NCBI GenBank assembly: GCA_028693055.1
Contig: JAQUWD010000011.1
Coordinates: 22,623 to 86,622, forward strand
Source: Eubacteriales bacterium
GTDB lineage: Bacteria; Bacillota; Clostridia; Christensenellales; Aristaeellaceae
Length of the DNA stretch: 64,000 nucleotides
Direction: 5' to 3'
A model generated the notes under the pieces. That model saw only the letters and a program-made list of their open reading frames with translations. It ran no database searches and was not told the DNA's origin. Within the stretch, counting starts at the first letter, position 1; every line of letters begins with the position of its first letter. The translations under genes and the position numbers were made by a program. Below are positions 53,847 through 61,245 of the stretch, in pieces.

Positions 53847-54004
53847 TACCAATCTTGCATGAAAACAGCTTCATCTTGGGGATGCTTTTGGCCCATCGAC
53901 AGCGTCAGTCAACCTTGAAATAGCTCTGCTATTCCTGCGGTTTCCTTCCTTGCCGCTGAACCAAAATCCCCCCAATCTGTTCGCCGTTTTCACTGAGATT
54001 GGTA
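53847..54004. repeat. palindromic intergenic repeat, copy 2
   Basis: Starts TACCAATCTT on the base after the TAA stop of the hydrolase gene and ends GAGATTGGTA, so the ends are inverted repeats. The inside shares ACAGCTT, CTTGGGGATG, CTCTGCTATTCCTGCGG and CCCCAATCTGTTCGCC with the copies at 14601 and 54008. Fuller-length copy of the family. Confidence 0.8.
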
Positions 54005-54007
54005 TCA

Positions 54008-54106
54008 TACCAATCTTGCATGAAAACAGCTTGGGATGATTCTGACCCATCGTCTGCGTCAGTCAAAATCACCCCAAGCTGTTCGCTTTTTTCACTGAGA
54101 TTCGTA
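54008..54106. repeat. palindromic intergenic repeat, copy 3 (overlaps a stop codon)
   Basis: TACCAATCTTGCATG... to ...GAGATTCGTA, in tandem with copy 2 and three bases from it. The centre is shorter (the CTCTGCTATTCC block is missing). Its right end overlaps the LtaS-like gene and encodes that protein's last four residues and stop codon on the minus strand. Confidence 0.8.
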
Positions 54107-56407
54107 CAAGGAGTAGAGCATGGCCTGCCCCGCCTCCAAATAAGCCTTTACCGTCTCGCTGCTTCTCAGCTCCCTTTTGGAGATGGAAACATATACGCGT
54201 CCGTCCTCATCCACAGCATACTGTCCCGCCCGCCCAATGCCATAGACGGGCTGCCAGTCCAGCTCCTTGCCGTTTACTGTGGCAGCGGTGTCTTCGCTAA
54301 CCGGGTAGGCTTCCTTGCTTCGGTATACCGCGTAATCCTGATACCATACGTCCCGCACCGTCTCGTATTCCCTGTCCCACAGGGGATTGGTTTCATAGCC
54401 AAGGCTGCCGCTGCGCTTGAGCAGATCGCCTGTTCCGGCATAGGAAAGAATGTTGCTCTGGTTATACTGCACGCCGTAGTAATTGTTCAGCACGCATTGC
54501 AGCGTAAACGGCTTCTCGGTAAGCCCGACTCTGCGCACGCCTTGCAGCTGTCCGTTGAGCGCCAAGCGATAGCTTTGATCCTTTTCCTTCAGCCTCGCTT
54601 TTACGTAAACGCCGTCGCCGATTACGGTTGCGTCAAACCCGGTTAGCACCATTTCACCGCCGATCAGGCAATTGTCGCTGGCTGGGGACAGCCCAGCCTG
54701 ACGATAGGCGTACTGCTTTCCAAACAGCGCGTCGTAGCATAGCAGATCGTAGCTTTCATCCTGACGGACGCTTTGCTGCCGCAGCTTTTCCACATAGGCA
54801 AAGAACGGATCGTCATTAAGCCCGGCAACGGTCAGTCCGTAGGCCCCTAGCTGATAAGCCCGCATATTTTGGCTGCCGCTCATGGTTTCCCGGTTGCTCC
54901 AGAGCAGATAGGGAGTTTGGTGAGCTTCGTCGCCGGAAAGGGGCACGTTCAGCTCCTGGTATACCTCGGTGCCAAGGGGCGCTAAATGATCCCCAAAAAA
55001 TACCAGCAGCACCGGCTCCTCAAATTCGCGCAGCTCCTCAATCCATTCCTCCAGCGCCGCATCGCTTTGACGCAGCAGATAACAGTAGTTCGCCAGTATT
55101 TTTTCGCTTTCGTCGCTCAGCTGGTTGGAAAAAGGCACGTCCGCGCCGTAGGTCTGGCGGAAATCGTCATAGCCGTAGCCGCCGTGGTTTTGCATGGTAA
55201 GGCAGAAAACAAAATCCTTTCCGTCGGTTTTGCGCATTTGCTCCGTAATGGCGCGGTAATGCTCCCGGTCGGAAACAAACATGCCTTGCTTTTCAAAAGC
55301 TCGGTCGGTGGTATCCAGCGTGTAGATTTCATCAAAGCCCAGCATGGGCAGGTTGTGATAGCGGTTATAGTAGACCCCTAGATACCAGTGAATCACCGCC
55401 GGAGTGTAGCCCTTGGCCTTTAGAACCGAGGCGAGGCTGTTCATGGGCGGCAGCCCGACGGAGTAAGGGTTCAGCCCGTATTTGGATTCAATGCCGGTCA
55501 GCACCTCAAACTCCGTTTCACTGGTTCCCCCACCGATTTTTGGCACATACAAAAGCCCGGTTTGGCATTCGTTTACAAAGCGCTGATAGAAGGGCATTAA
55601 CGTATCGGTAAAATCGACGTATCGGCCAAGGATGCTTTCGTCCGTAAAGGATTCGCTAAGCACATAGATGATGTTGGGGCTGTCCGCGTCGGATTCCGCT
55701 GGGGTCGTCTCCTGTTGGAGCCCGGCGTAAGCCTCCTCTACCTTGGCTTCTTCATAGTCAATTCGCATCAGCCCTCTGCGGTGGTTTTCCATGGCGAAGG
55801 CTGTGTAAAGGCAACCCTCGTTACGTGCATGGTCGGCCATATCCGTGCGCACACTGCCGTTCGCCAGCGAGAAGGTGCACAAAAAGGGAACCCCGCACAC
55901 CAGCGCCAGCCCAGCTAAGGGCAGCCAAAGACTGCGCTTCGGCGCTTTGCCGCGAATCCGCCAGCAGCAAAGACCAACGCCCAGCACAAATAGGCCGCAT
56001 ATCCAAGCAATCTGTGTGAAATCGATATCAAAGGCTAGATTGCCCACCGTAGCCGCCGCGTCGCCCAGCTGGCTGATATCTGTCCAGAGGATCGGCTCCA
56101 GCCGATAGAGCAGCTTATAATGATTGGTCACGCCAAACAACGCGCCGATTAGCAGCAGGCCTAAGGTTAGCGATACGCGCAGCCGATTTGAGCGAAAAAT
56201 GGACAGAAGAAAGCACAGCCCCAGCACAAATAAGTAATTCAGCGCAAAGGTCAGGGGCTGCGTTACGATCCATTGAAAATATGCGCCGCCGTCGCCTCGG
56301 GCGAAGCCTTCCAGCAGCCATAGCGTTATAAAGGCGGAACCAAGCACGAAGCATGTCTCTCGTACTCGTGCCATCCGTCGAGATTTTTTCGATTGATCTA
56401 TGGTCAT
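54092..56407 (-). CDS. LtaS-type membrane sulfatase/phosphoglycerol transferase
   Basis: About 771 residues. Five or so N-terminal transmembrane helices (residues ~20-185) precede an extracellular alkaline-phosphatase-superfamily domain: NIIYVLSESFTDE with the first metal ligand, the nucleophile Thr in GGGTSETEFEVLTG, FCLTMQNHGGY and LLVFFGDHLAPLG with the last Asp/His ligands. This is the lipoteichoic-acid synthase/phosphoglycerol transferase pattern. A C-terminal domain of ~200 residues is extra. The start is uncertain: GGAGG lies 11 bases before the ATG at 56407 and 5-8 bases before two TTG codons. The final residues YESQ and the stop come from a palindromic repeat element, so the native end may have been replaced. 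Confidence 0.88.
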   Translation of the reverse strand: MTIDQSKKSRRMARVRETCFVLGSAFITLWLLEGFARGDGGAYFQWIVTQPLTFALNYLFVLGLCFLLSIFRSNRLRVSLTLGLLLIGALFGVTNHYKLLYRLEPILWTDISQLGDAAATVGNLAFDIDFTQIAWICGLFVLGVGLCCWRIRGKAPKRSLWLPLAGLALVCGVPFLCTFSLANGSVRTDMADHARNEGCLYTAFAMENHRRGLMRIDYEEAKVEEAYAGLQQETTPAESDADSPNIIYVLSESFTDESILGRYVDFTDTLMPFYQRFVNECQTGLLYVPKIGGGTSETEFEVLTGIESKYGLNPYSVGLPPMNSLASVLKAKGYTPAVIHWYLGVYYNRYHNLPMLGFDEIYTLDTTDRAFEKQGMFVSDREHYRAITEQMRKTDGKDFVFCLTMQNHGGYGYDDFRQTYGADVPFSNQLSDESEKILANYCYLLRQSDAALEEWIEELREFEEPVLLVFFGDHLAPLGTEVYQELNVPLSGDEAHQTPYLLWSNRETMSGSQNMRAYQLGAYGLTVAGLNDDPFFAYVEKLRQQSVRQDESYDLLCYDALFGKQYAYRQAGLSPASDNCLIGGEMVLTGFDATVIGDGVYVKARLKEKDQSYRLALNGQLQGVRRVGLTEKPFTLQCVLNNYYGVQYNQSNILSYAGTGDLLKRSGSLGYETNPLWDREYETVRDVWYQDYAVYRSKEAYPVSEDTAATVNGKELDWQPVYGIGRAGQYAVDEDGRVYVSISKRELRSSETVKAYLEAGQAMLYSLYESQ

Positions 56408-56499
56408 CAACAACCCAGCCTCCGGCAATAATGATGATTTGTGGTTTTCTCGTCTATGATAGGCGCGGCTATTGACCGCTTACCGTTTCTCCGCGCAGC

Positions 56500-56847
56500 T
56501 TAGTCGGCTGCTTTTGGCTGCGTGCGAACCTTCTCCTGATAGCTGTGTCCAAACTGCTCCATTGCGTCCAGAATAGGCTTCATGGATTCGCCAAGGGGCG
56601 ACAGTCCATATTCCACCCGCGGCGGAACCTCCGCATAAATGGTGCGGGTAATTAAACCGTCTGCCTCCATGGAGCGCAGGCTGTCTGTTAAGATCTTTTG
56701 GCTGATGCCCTCCAGCGATTTCTGCAATTCATTGAAGCGCCACGAACGCATCCGTAGATTGCGAATGATGAGCAGCTTCCACTTGCTGCCGATGAGCTGC
56801 ACGGTAGTCGCTACGGGGCACGCGGGCAATTCTTCCTTTGTTAGCAT
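56500..56847 (-). CDS. HxlR-family transcriptional regulator
   Basis: 115 residues from the ATG at 56847, which has GGGAGGAG eight bases upstream. Winged-helix domain with the family start CPVATTVQLIGSKWKLLIIRNL, the recognition helix FNELQKSLEGISQKILTDSL and the wing EVPPRVEYGLSPLG. The N-terminal Cys in PACP is the thiol that senses redox or electrophiles in many HxlR proteins. It is divergent from the exported MBL-like gene at 57029 and may control it; a direct repeat GTGCGTA (two copies, 56922-56945 region) lies between them. Confidence 0.9.
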   Translation of the reverse strand: MLTKEELPACPVATTVQLIGSKWKLLIIRNLRMRSWRFNELQKSLEGISQKILTDSLRSMEADGLITRTIYAEVPPRVEYGLSPLGESMKPILDAMEQFGHSYQEKVRTQPKAAD

Positions 56848-57028
56848 ACCAAAGTCTCCTCCCTTGAATGACATGTTCATTGTAGTGTCCGCGAAACCTC
56901 TTGTCAATCGTTACAAAAAGGTGCGTAGCGAATAGATTTGTGCGTACTTCCCAAGGGGTCTGCCGGGCAGGTATAATCAAATCACAGGTTGCGGGAACGC
57001 GCCTGAACAACCAAGGAGGAACCCCCAA

Positions 57029-57901
57029 ATGAAAAAACTGACAACTCTGCTATTAGCCTTCGCCACCGGTCTTCAACTATGCAGCTTCGCATCCGCCGAG
57101 AGCGCCGTGCCCGTAACGACTCAAAGCGTCGCCCTGCCGCTGGGAAGCGTAACGGTTTATGACTTTGGCTCTGCCAAGCTCCATGCCTACCATACCATGG
57201 ATGCGCTGGCGGACCAATGCTACCTGGTGGAAGGCAAGGATGGCTTGGTTATGATCGAAGCCTCGGCCTTCACCGCAAACCTGATCGAATGGAACGGCTA
57301 TATCCAAGGCCTTGGAAAGCCGGTCGTCGGCGCGCTGCTTTCCTACCATCCCAACGGCATGGAAAACTTCGGCAACGTGACCGTTTATACCACGAAAAGC
57401 GCGCTGGCTAGCTGGGGCGAGGGCGGCTCCGTTCGCGGGCTGACGGATAGCTTCGTTCAAGGCTTTGGAGAGGTGATCGCAACCTCTATGCCCGATACGG
57501 CCGAAATCGTAAACTATGGCGATACCGTAACCCTAGCGGGGATGGACTTCGTCATTCGCAATGAGGGCGACGAGGGCTTTGGTGTGGAGATTCCCGCTAT
57601 CAACTGCGCGTATCTGCATATGATGGGCTCCGACTGCCACAATATCCTGACCGGCGAAGCTCACATCAAGGCCTTCATCGAGGAGCTAAAGGGCTTCCGT
57701 TACACGTTGGTACTCACCAGCCACTATGCGCCGGAGGGTGAGGACGCGGTGCAGATCAAGATCGCTTATCTGGAAAAGACCTTGGAGCTGGCGCGCTCCT
57801 GCTCTGACGCTGAAAGCTTCATCGCCGCTATGAACGAAGCCTTCCCCGATTATGAGGGCTCCAATTATCTGCAAATGACCGCCGGCTTCTTGTATCAATA
57901 A
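57029..57901 (+). CDS. exported MBL-fold protein without the canonical metal motif
   Basis: 290 residues. Signal peptide MKKLTTLLLAFATGLQLC..., cleavage near ASA-ES. The order of strands resembles a metallo-beta-lactamase: CYLVEGKDGLVMIEA (first turn), then GALLSYHPNGMENFGNVTVYTT where the metal motif H-x-H-x-D-H should stand but reads Y-H-P-N-G, and a late VLTSHYAPEGED. Only single His residues remain, so a metal-dependent hydrolase activity is doubtful. TATAAT at 56972-56977 and AAGGAGGA upstream give a promoter element and ribosome site. The HxlR regulator is divergent. Confidence 0.75.
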   Translation: MKKLTTLLLAFATGLQLCSFASAESAVPVTTQSVALPLGSVTVYDFGSAKLHAYHTMDALADQCYLVEGKDGLVMIEASAFTANLIEWNGYIQGLGKPVVGALLSYHPNGMENFGNVTVYTTKSALASWGEGGSVRGLTDSFVQGFGEVIATSMPDTAEIVNYGDTVTLAGMDFVIRNEGDEGFGVEIPAINCAYLHMMGSDCHNILTGEAHIKAFIEELKGFRYTLVLTSHYAPEGEDAVQIKIAYLEKTLELARSCSDAESFIAAMNEAFPDYEGSNYLQMTAGFLYQ

Positions 57902-57922
57902 TCGCTCGCCGGGCAAAACAGA

Positions 57923-58141
57923 GGGGGAACGCGTGATGAAGCGCGTTCTCCTCAGCGTGTCAAAAAAGCGCTACGCGTTTTTTCGCCAGTTACGGGTACT
58001 GTTTGCGGCTTTGCCGCAAACTGCCCGCCCGACCGGCAAAGCCGGTCGATACGAATATAGTCAGGGTAGCCTGCGGGCTCCCCCGACACCCTCTTAAGGG
58101 AGTTTTTCGACAGCCTGGGGGAACGCGTGATGAAGCGCGTT
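57923..58141. repeat. intergenic element with 25-bp terminal direct repeats and internal hairpins
   Basis: Identical 25-base sequences at 57923-57947 and 58117-58141 (each itself a hairpin: GAACGCG / CGCGTTC) border a block of perfect small hairpins: GTTTGCGGC TTT GCCGCAAAC and GACCGGC AAA GCCGGTC. No open frame of note. The second copy lies just before the ribosome site region of the first sirtuin gene. This is distinct from the TACGAATCT family. Confidence 0.8.
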
Positions 58142-58160
58142 CCCCTTAATGTGAGAGAGT

Positions 58161-58952
58161 ATGAATAAAGAGCAAAACATTCTATTGCTTCAAGAACGGC
58201 TGGAACAGGCCGACGCCGTTGTGATCGGCGCGGGAGCGGGGCTTTCGGCGGCTGCGGGCTTCCTCTACTCCGGCGCTCGCTATCAAAAGCATTTTGCCGA
58301 CTTTGAAGCGCGGTACGGCTTCCACGATATGTATTCCGGCGGCTTTTATCCCTTCGCCACGCCTGAGGAACGCTGGGCCTATTGGAGCCGCCTCATTTCC
58401 ATCAATCGCTATGCCCCTGCGCCCAAGCCCGTATATGATGAGCTTCTCGCCTTGGTTGCGAAGAAGGACTATTTTGTTTTGACCACCAATGTAGATCAGC
58501 AGTTTCAAAAAGTGGGCTTTGATAAGAAGCGCTTGTTTTATCCCCAAGGCGATTATGGGCTGCTTCAATGCAGCGAGCCTTGCTGTCAGCAAACCTATGA
58601 TAACAAGAAGGTCGTTGAGCAAATGGTAAAACGGCAAGCGGATTTGCGCATACCCAGCGAATTGGTTCCGCTCTGTCCGGTTTGTGGAAAACCCATGACC
58701 ATGAACCTACGCGCGGACGAAGCCTTTGTGGAGGACGAGGGCTGGCACGCAGCCGTCCGGCGGTACGGAGCATTCCTCCAGCAGCGTCAATCAAGCAGGA
58801 CGCTGTTTTTGGAGCTGAGAGTGGGCATGAACACCCCCGTGTTCCGTTCATTGCGCACCAAGGCAGAAACAAAGAAAATGTTGAGCAAACAGCGTGCTTC
58901 GGGACATTTGCAGCCCTTAATTTCAAATAACGTGGAAAGGCGGTGCGCGTGA
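58161..58952 (+). CDS. SirTM-like sirtuin, copy 1 with abnormal C-terminus
   Basis: 263 residues. NAD-binding start VVIGAGAGLSAAAGF, the Asn-Asp loop LTTNVDQQFQ and a zinc ribbon CSEPCC...CPVCGKP. The position of the catalytic His of classical sirtuins is Gln (FYPQGDYG), as in class M sirtuins (SirTM), which act as ADP-ribosyltransferases. It matches copy 2 closely up to LELRVGMNTP near residue 217, but then continues with an unrelated basic tail (VFRSLRTKAETKK...NNVERRCA) and lacks the last NAD-fold strands. It may therefore be inactive. Ends by overlapping the ATG of copy 2. Confidence 0.8.
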   Translation: MNKEQNILLLQERLEQADAVVIGAGAGLSAAAGFLYSGARYQKHFADFEARYGFHDMYSGGFYPFATPEERWAYWSRLISINRYAPAPKPVYDELLALVAKKDYFVLTTNVDQQFQKVGFDKKRLFYPQGDYGLLQCSEPCCQQTYDNKKVVEQMVKRQADLRIPSELVPLCPVCGKPMTMNLRADEAFVEDEGWHAAVRRYGAFLQQRQSSRTLFLELRVGMNTPVFRSLRTKAETKKMLSKQRASGHLQPLISNNVERRCA

Positions 58953-59812
58953 TGAAGGATATGTTCGGATTTGAGATTGCCAACGCACGAAGCGACAGTG
59001 CATCGCTCAAGCAAGCGCTGGCACAGGCGGAGACCGTCATCATCGGCGCGGGCGCGGGTCTTTCCACATCGGCCGGTTTTGTCTATACGGGAGAGCGCTT
59101 CCAAGCCAACTTCCATGACTTCACGCAGAAATATCGCTTTACCGATATGTACTCCGGCGGATTCTACCCCTATCTCACGCAAGAAGAGCACTGGGCGTAT
59201 TGGAGCCGCTACATCTGGATCAACCGCTATATGCCCGCTCCGAAGCCTGTCTACGACGATCTGCTGGCACTGGTGAAGGATAAGGACTACTTTGTGCTGA
59301 CGACGAACGTGGATCATCAGTTTCAGAAGGCGGGCTTTGACAAGCGGCGGTTATTCTATACACAAGGCGATTACGGCTTGTTCCAATGCAGCGAGCCTTG
59401 CTGCCAGAAGACCTACGACAATGAGGAAGCAATCCGTCAAATGCTGGCAGAGCAGAAGGACATGCGCATCCCCAGCGAGTTGATTCCACATTGCCCTGTC
59501 TGCGGCAAGCCCATGACGATGAATCTGCGCTCCGATGCAAACTTTGTGGAGGATGAGGGCTGGCATGCTGCCGCCGAGCGGTACGCAAGGTTCCTTGATC
59601 AGCATCAAACGAGCAAGACGCTTTTCTTGGAGCTGGGCACTGGCATGAATACGCCAACAATAGTAAAATTTTCCTTCTGGCAGATGGCACATGGCTGGTG
59701 CGATGCGACCTATGCCTGCGTGAATCTGGGCGAGGCGTATGCGCCTAAGGAGCTGGAGGCAAAGGCGATCTGCCTGAATGAAGACATCGGAAGTGTTTTG
59801 AAGCAACTTTGA
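58952..59812 (+). CDS. SirTM-like sirtuin, copy 2 (full length)
   Basis: 286 residues from the ATG at 58952, which shares bases with the stop of copy 1 (TGATG); GGAAAGG lies 11 bases upstream, and two in-frame GTG codons are alternatives. Motifs: VIIGAGAGLSTSAGF, LTTNVDHQFQ, FYTQGDYGLFQCSEPCC (Gln in place of the catalytic His), CPVCGKPMTMNLR, LELGTGMNTPTIVKFSFWQM and a closing CVNLGEAYAPKE. In known SirTM systems the enzyme ADP-ribosylates a lipoylated GcvH-like protein and is encoded with a macrodomain, GcvH-L and LplA2. None of these is in the neighbourhood. Assignment to class M is by motif recognition. Confidence 0.83.
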   Translation: MKDMFGFEIANARSDSASLKQALAQAETVIIGAGAGLSTSAGFVYTGERFQANFHDFTQKYRFTDMYSGGFYPYLTQEEHWAYWSRYIWINRYMPAPKPVYDDLLALVKDKDYFVLTTNVDHQFQKAGFDKRRLFYTQGDYGLFQCSEPCCQKTYDNEEAIRQMLAEQKDMRIPSELIPHCPVCGKPMTMNLRSDANFVEDEGWHAAAERYARFLDQHQTSKTLFLELGTGMNTPTIVKFSFWQMAHGWCDATYACVNLGEAYAPKELEAKAICLNEDIGSVLKQL

Positions 59813-59862
59813 ACCGTATCGGCAGCCGGCATAGGCACACAGATGCCGGAAAGGATACGCAA

Positions 59863-60236
59863 ATGAAAGCAATCATTGTTGAAAAAGGGATCACCTATCA
59901 TCTGGCCGAGGATGGGATGTACTACCCCGATTTGAAGCTGCCACAAGAGGAAACGCCGCACTTCACCAAGTATGGCTGTCTGCGCAAGGCTTATCTGAAG
60001 AACAGTAGCCTGCTTTGTACGCAGAACTGTTGATGAGCGGGCGGTTGGTAGCGCGTTTGAATGCTGTGGATGCAGCGGCGAGCGAACAGGTGGATTGCAT
60101 CGTTCGTCAAATGGCGAAAGCGCAAGGCGTTGATGAAGCGCTGAAGGCCCGTGACCAAATGACTTGGGTGGGACTGATGAACAACCTCCGTAATGCGGCT
60201 GAGGAGGTTGTGTTGAATCGTTTGATCTACAGATGA
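59863..60236 (+). pseudogene. frameshifted tnpV-like transposon gene
   Basis: The first frame (59863-60033, GGAAAGG before the ATG) reads MKAIIVEKGITYHLAEDG, then YYPDLKLPQEE, KYGCLRKAYLKN; the second frame continues from about 60015 with YAELLMSGRLVARLN...VDCIVRQMAKAQGVDEALKARDQMTWVGLMNNLRNAAEEVVL. Together they match TnpV, a ~120-residue accessory protein of Tn-type mobile elements in Clostridia. The frame change near 60,005-60,015 splits it. No transposase or integrase is nearby, so it is a remnant. Confidence 0.8.
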
Positions 60237-60329
60237 GCTAAAAATGCAGTCCTTGTTTGAAATGCTTGGTTGGCACTGTATGTGAGGGTTGCTTACTCCG
60301 CTGCTTAATTCACCATAGATAATTGCAAA

Positions 60330-60388
60330 CAAAAATGACGGTACCCGGCAAACGCATCCACTATGGAACGCACCTGCCTGATACCGTC
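60330..60388 (-). terminator. terminator of the FMN-binding protein gene
   Basis: Imperfect stem 60375-60388 with 60337-60350 (GACGGTA.C.GGCA / TGCC..TACCGTC), followed on the minus strand by ATTTTTG. Confidence 0.65.
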
Positions 60389-60395
60389 GCTTTAT

Positions 60396-61103
60396 TTACT
60401 TGATGAGTTCAAACACAGCTGTACGAGCAGCCGTCATGCCTGCCGCAGTATAGAGTCCCAAGGAGAACGAGCCCACATAGTAATCACCAAAGAGCGTGGA
60501 GGTTGCGACCTCGCCCACCGCAAACAGGTTTTCGATGACCTGATCTTCCGTATCCAGCACATGGAATGCTTCGTCGGTCAGAGCACCGCCGACCGTACCG
60601 AGGCTGGTCGGGAACAGGTAGACGGCATAAAGTCCATCTTGATTGTCATATGCAACCAAATGCTCAGCACTCTTGCCAAACGCTTCATCATTTTCCATGT
60701 CCTCGGTGGGCATGGCATCATAGTTCACCTCGACCTTGCGAAGCGCCGTAACATCTGCGCCTGTCTGCGTCAGTGCATCCGCCGTGGCATTGATGGTGCC
60801 ATATGACGTCAGCGTCGCGCCAGAAACCGTATCCACACCGAGGGACTGATACTTCACGATGTCAGCGGGAATCCGGCTGATCGGCAGGTCGCTGACACCC
60901 GCCGAATCGTGATGTTCCATAACTTCAACGGCTTCAATGGCCGAGTCGCTGACCGTCACCTTTACCGTGATGGTGCCAAAGCGGCCTTCCCCGGTACCAG
61001 TATAGGTTCCTGCCTGATAGGAACCCGATGCTTCAGCAACTGTGCTGAATGTCTGCACACCCAGCAGACAAATCATGGTCAGAATTGCAAGCACCTTTTT
61101 CAT
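60396..61103 (-). CDS. exported FMN-binding domain fused to the tail of a fumarate-reductase-type flavoprotein
   Basis: 235 residues. Signal peptide (MKKVLAILTMICLLG..., cleavage near AEA-SG). FMN-binding domain at about residues 30-115 with the covalent-FMN motif TVSGATLTSYG (FMN is attached to Thr in S-G-A-T). From about residue 130 the sequence DEAFGKSAEHLVAYD, SLGTVGGALTDEAFHVLD, NLFAVGEVATSTLFG matches only the last ~100 residues of FAD-dependent fumarate/urocanate reductases. The FAD Rossmann start (G-x-G-x-x-G) and the catalytic region, some 300 residues, are missing, but the frame is intact. It is probably an in-frame internal deletion product; the FMN domain could still fold. Confidence 0.82.
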   Translation of the reverse strand: MKKVLAILTMICLLGVQTFSTVAEASGSYQAGTYTGTGEGRFGTITVKVTVSDSAIEAVEVMEHHDSAGVSDLPISRIPADIVKYQSLGVDTVSGATLTSYGTINATADALTQTGADVTALRKVEVNYDAMPTEDMENDEAFGKSAEHLVAYDNQDGLYAVYLFPTSLGTVGGALTDEAFHVLDTEDQVIENLFAVGEVATSTLFGDYYVGSFSLGLYTAAGMTAARTAVFELIK

Positions 61104-61245
61104 GGTGCTACCTTCTTACATCTTTTTGTGAAAGGAAACGTTTCATCGACCGAGATTGTCAAAAAGAGAATGCAAGAAGGCTGTATCTTCTTTTGAGGAA
61201 TATTATGGCAAATTCTCATGTCCTGTTCAAATGCAGAGAACGTGG

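Noticed and set aside
61135..61144. Perfect palindrome GAAACGTTTC upstream of the FMN-binding gene, like a LacI-family operator
   Set aside because: Only ten bases, does not fit the cre consensus, and no LacI-family gene is nearby; too weak to call as an operator.
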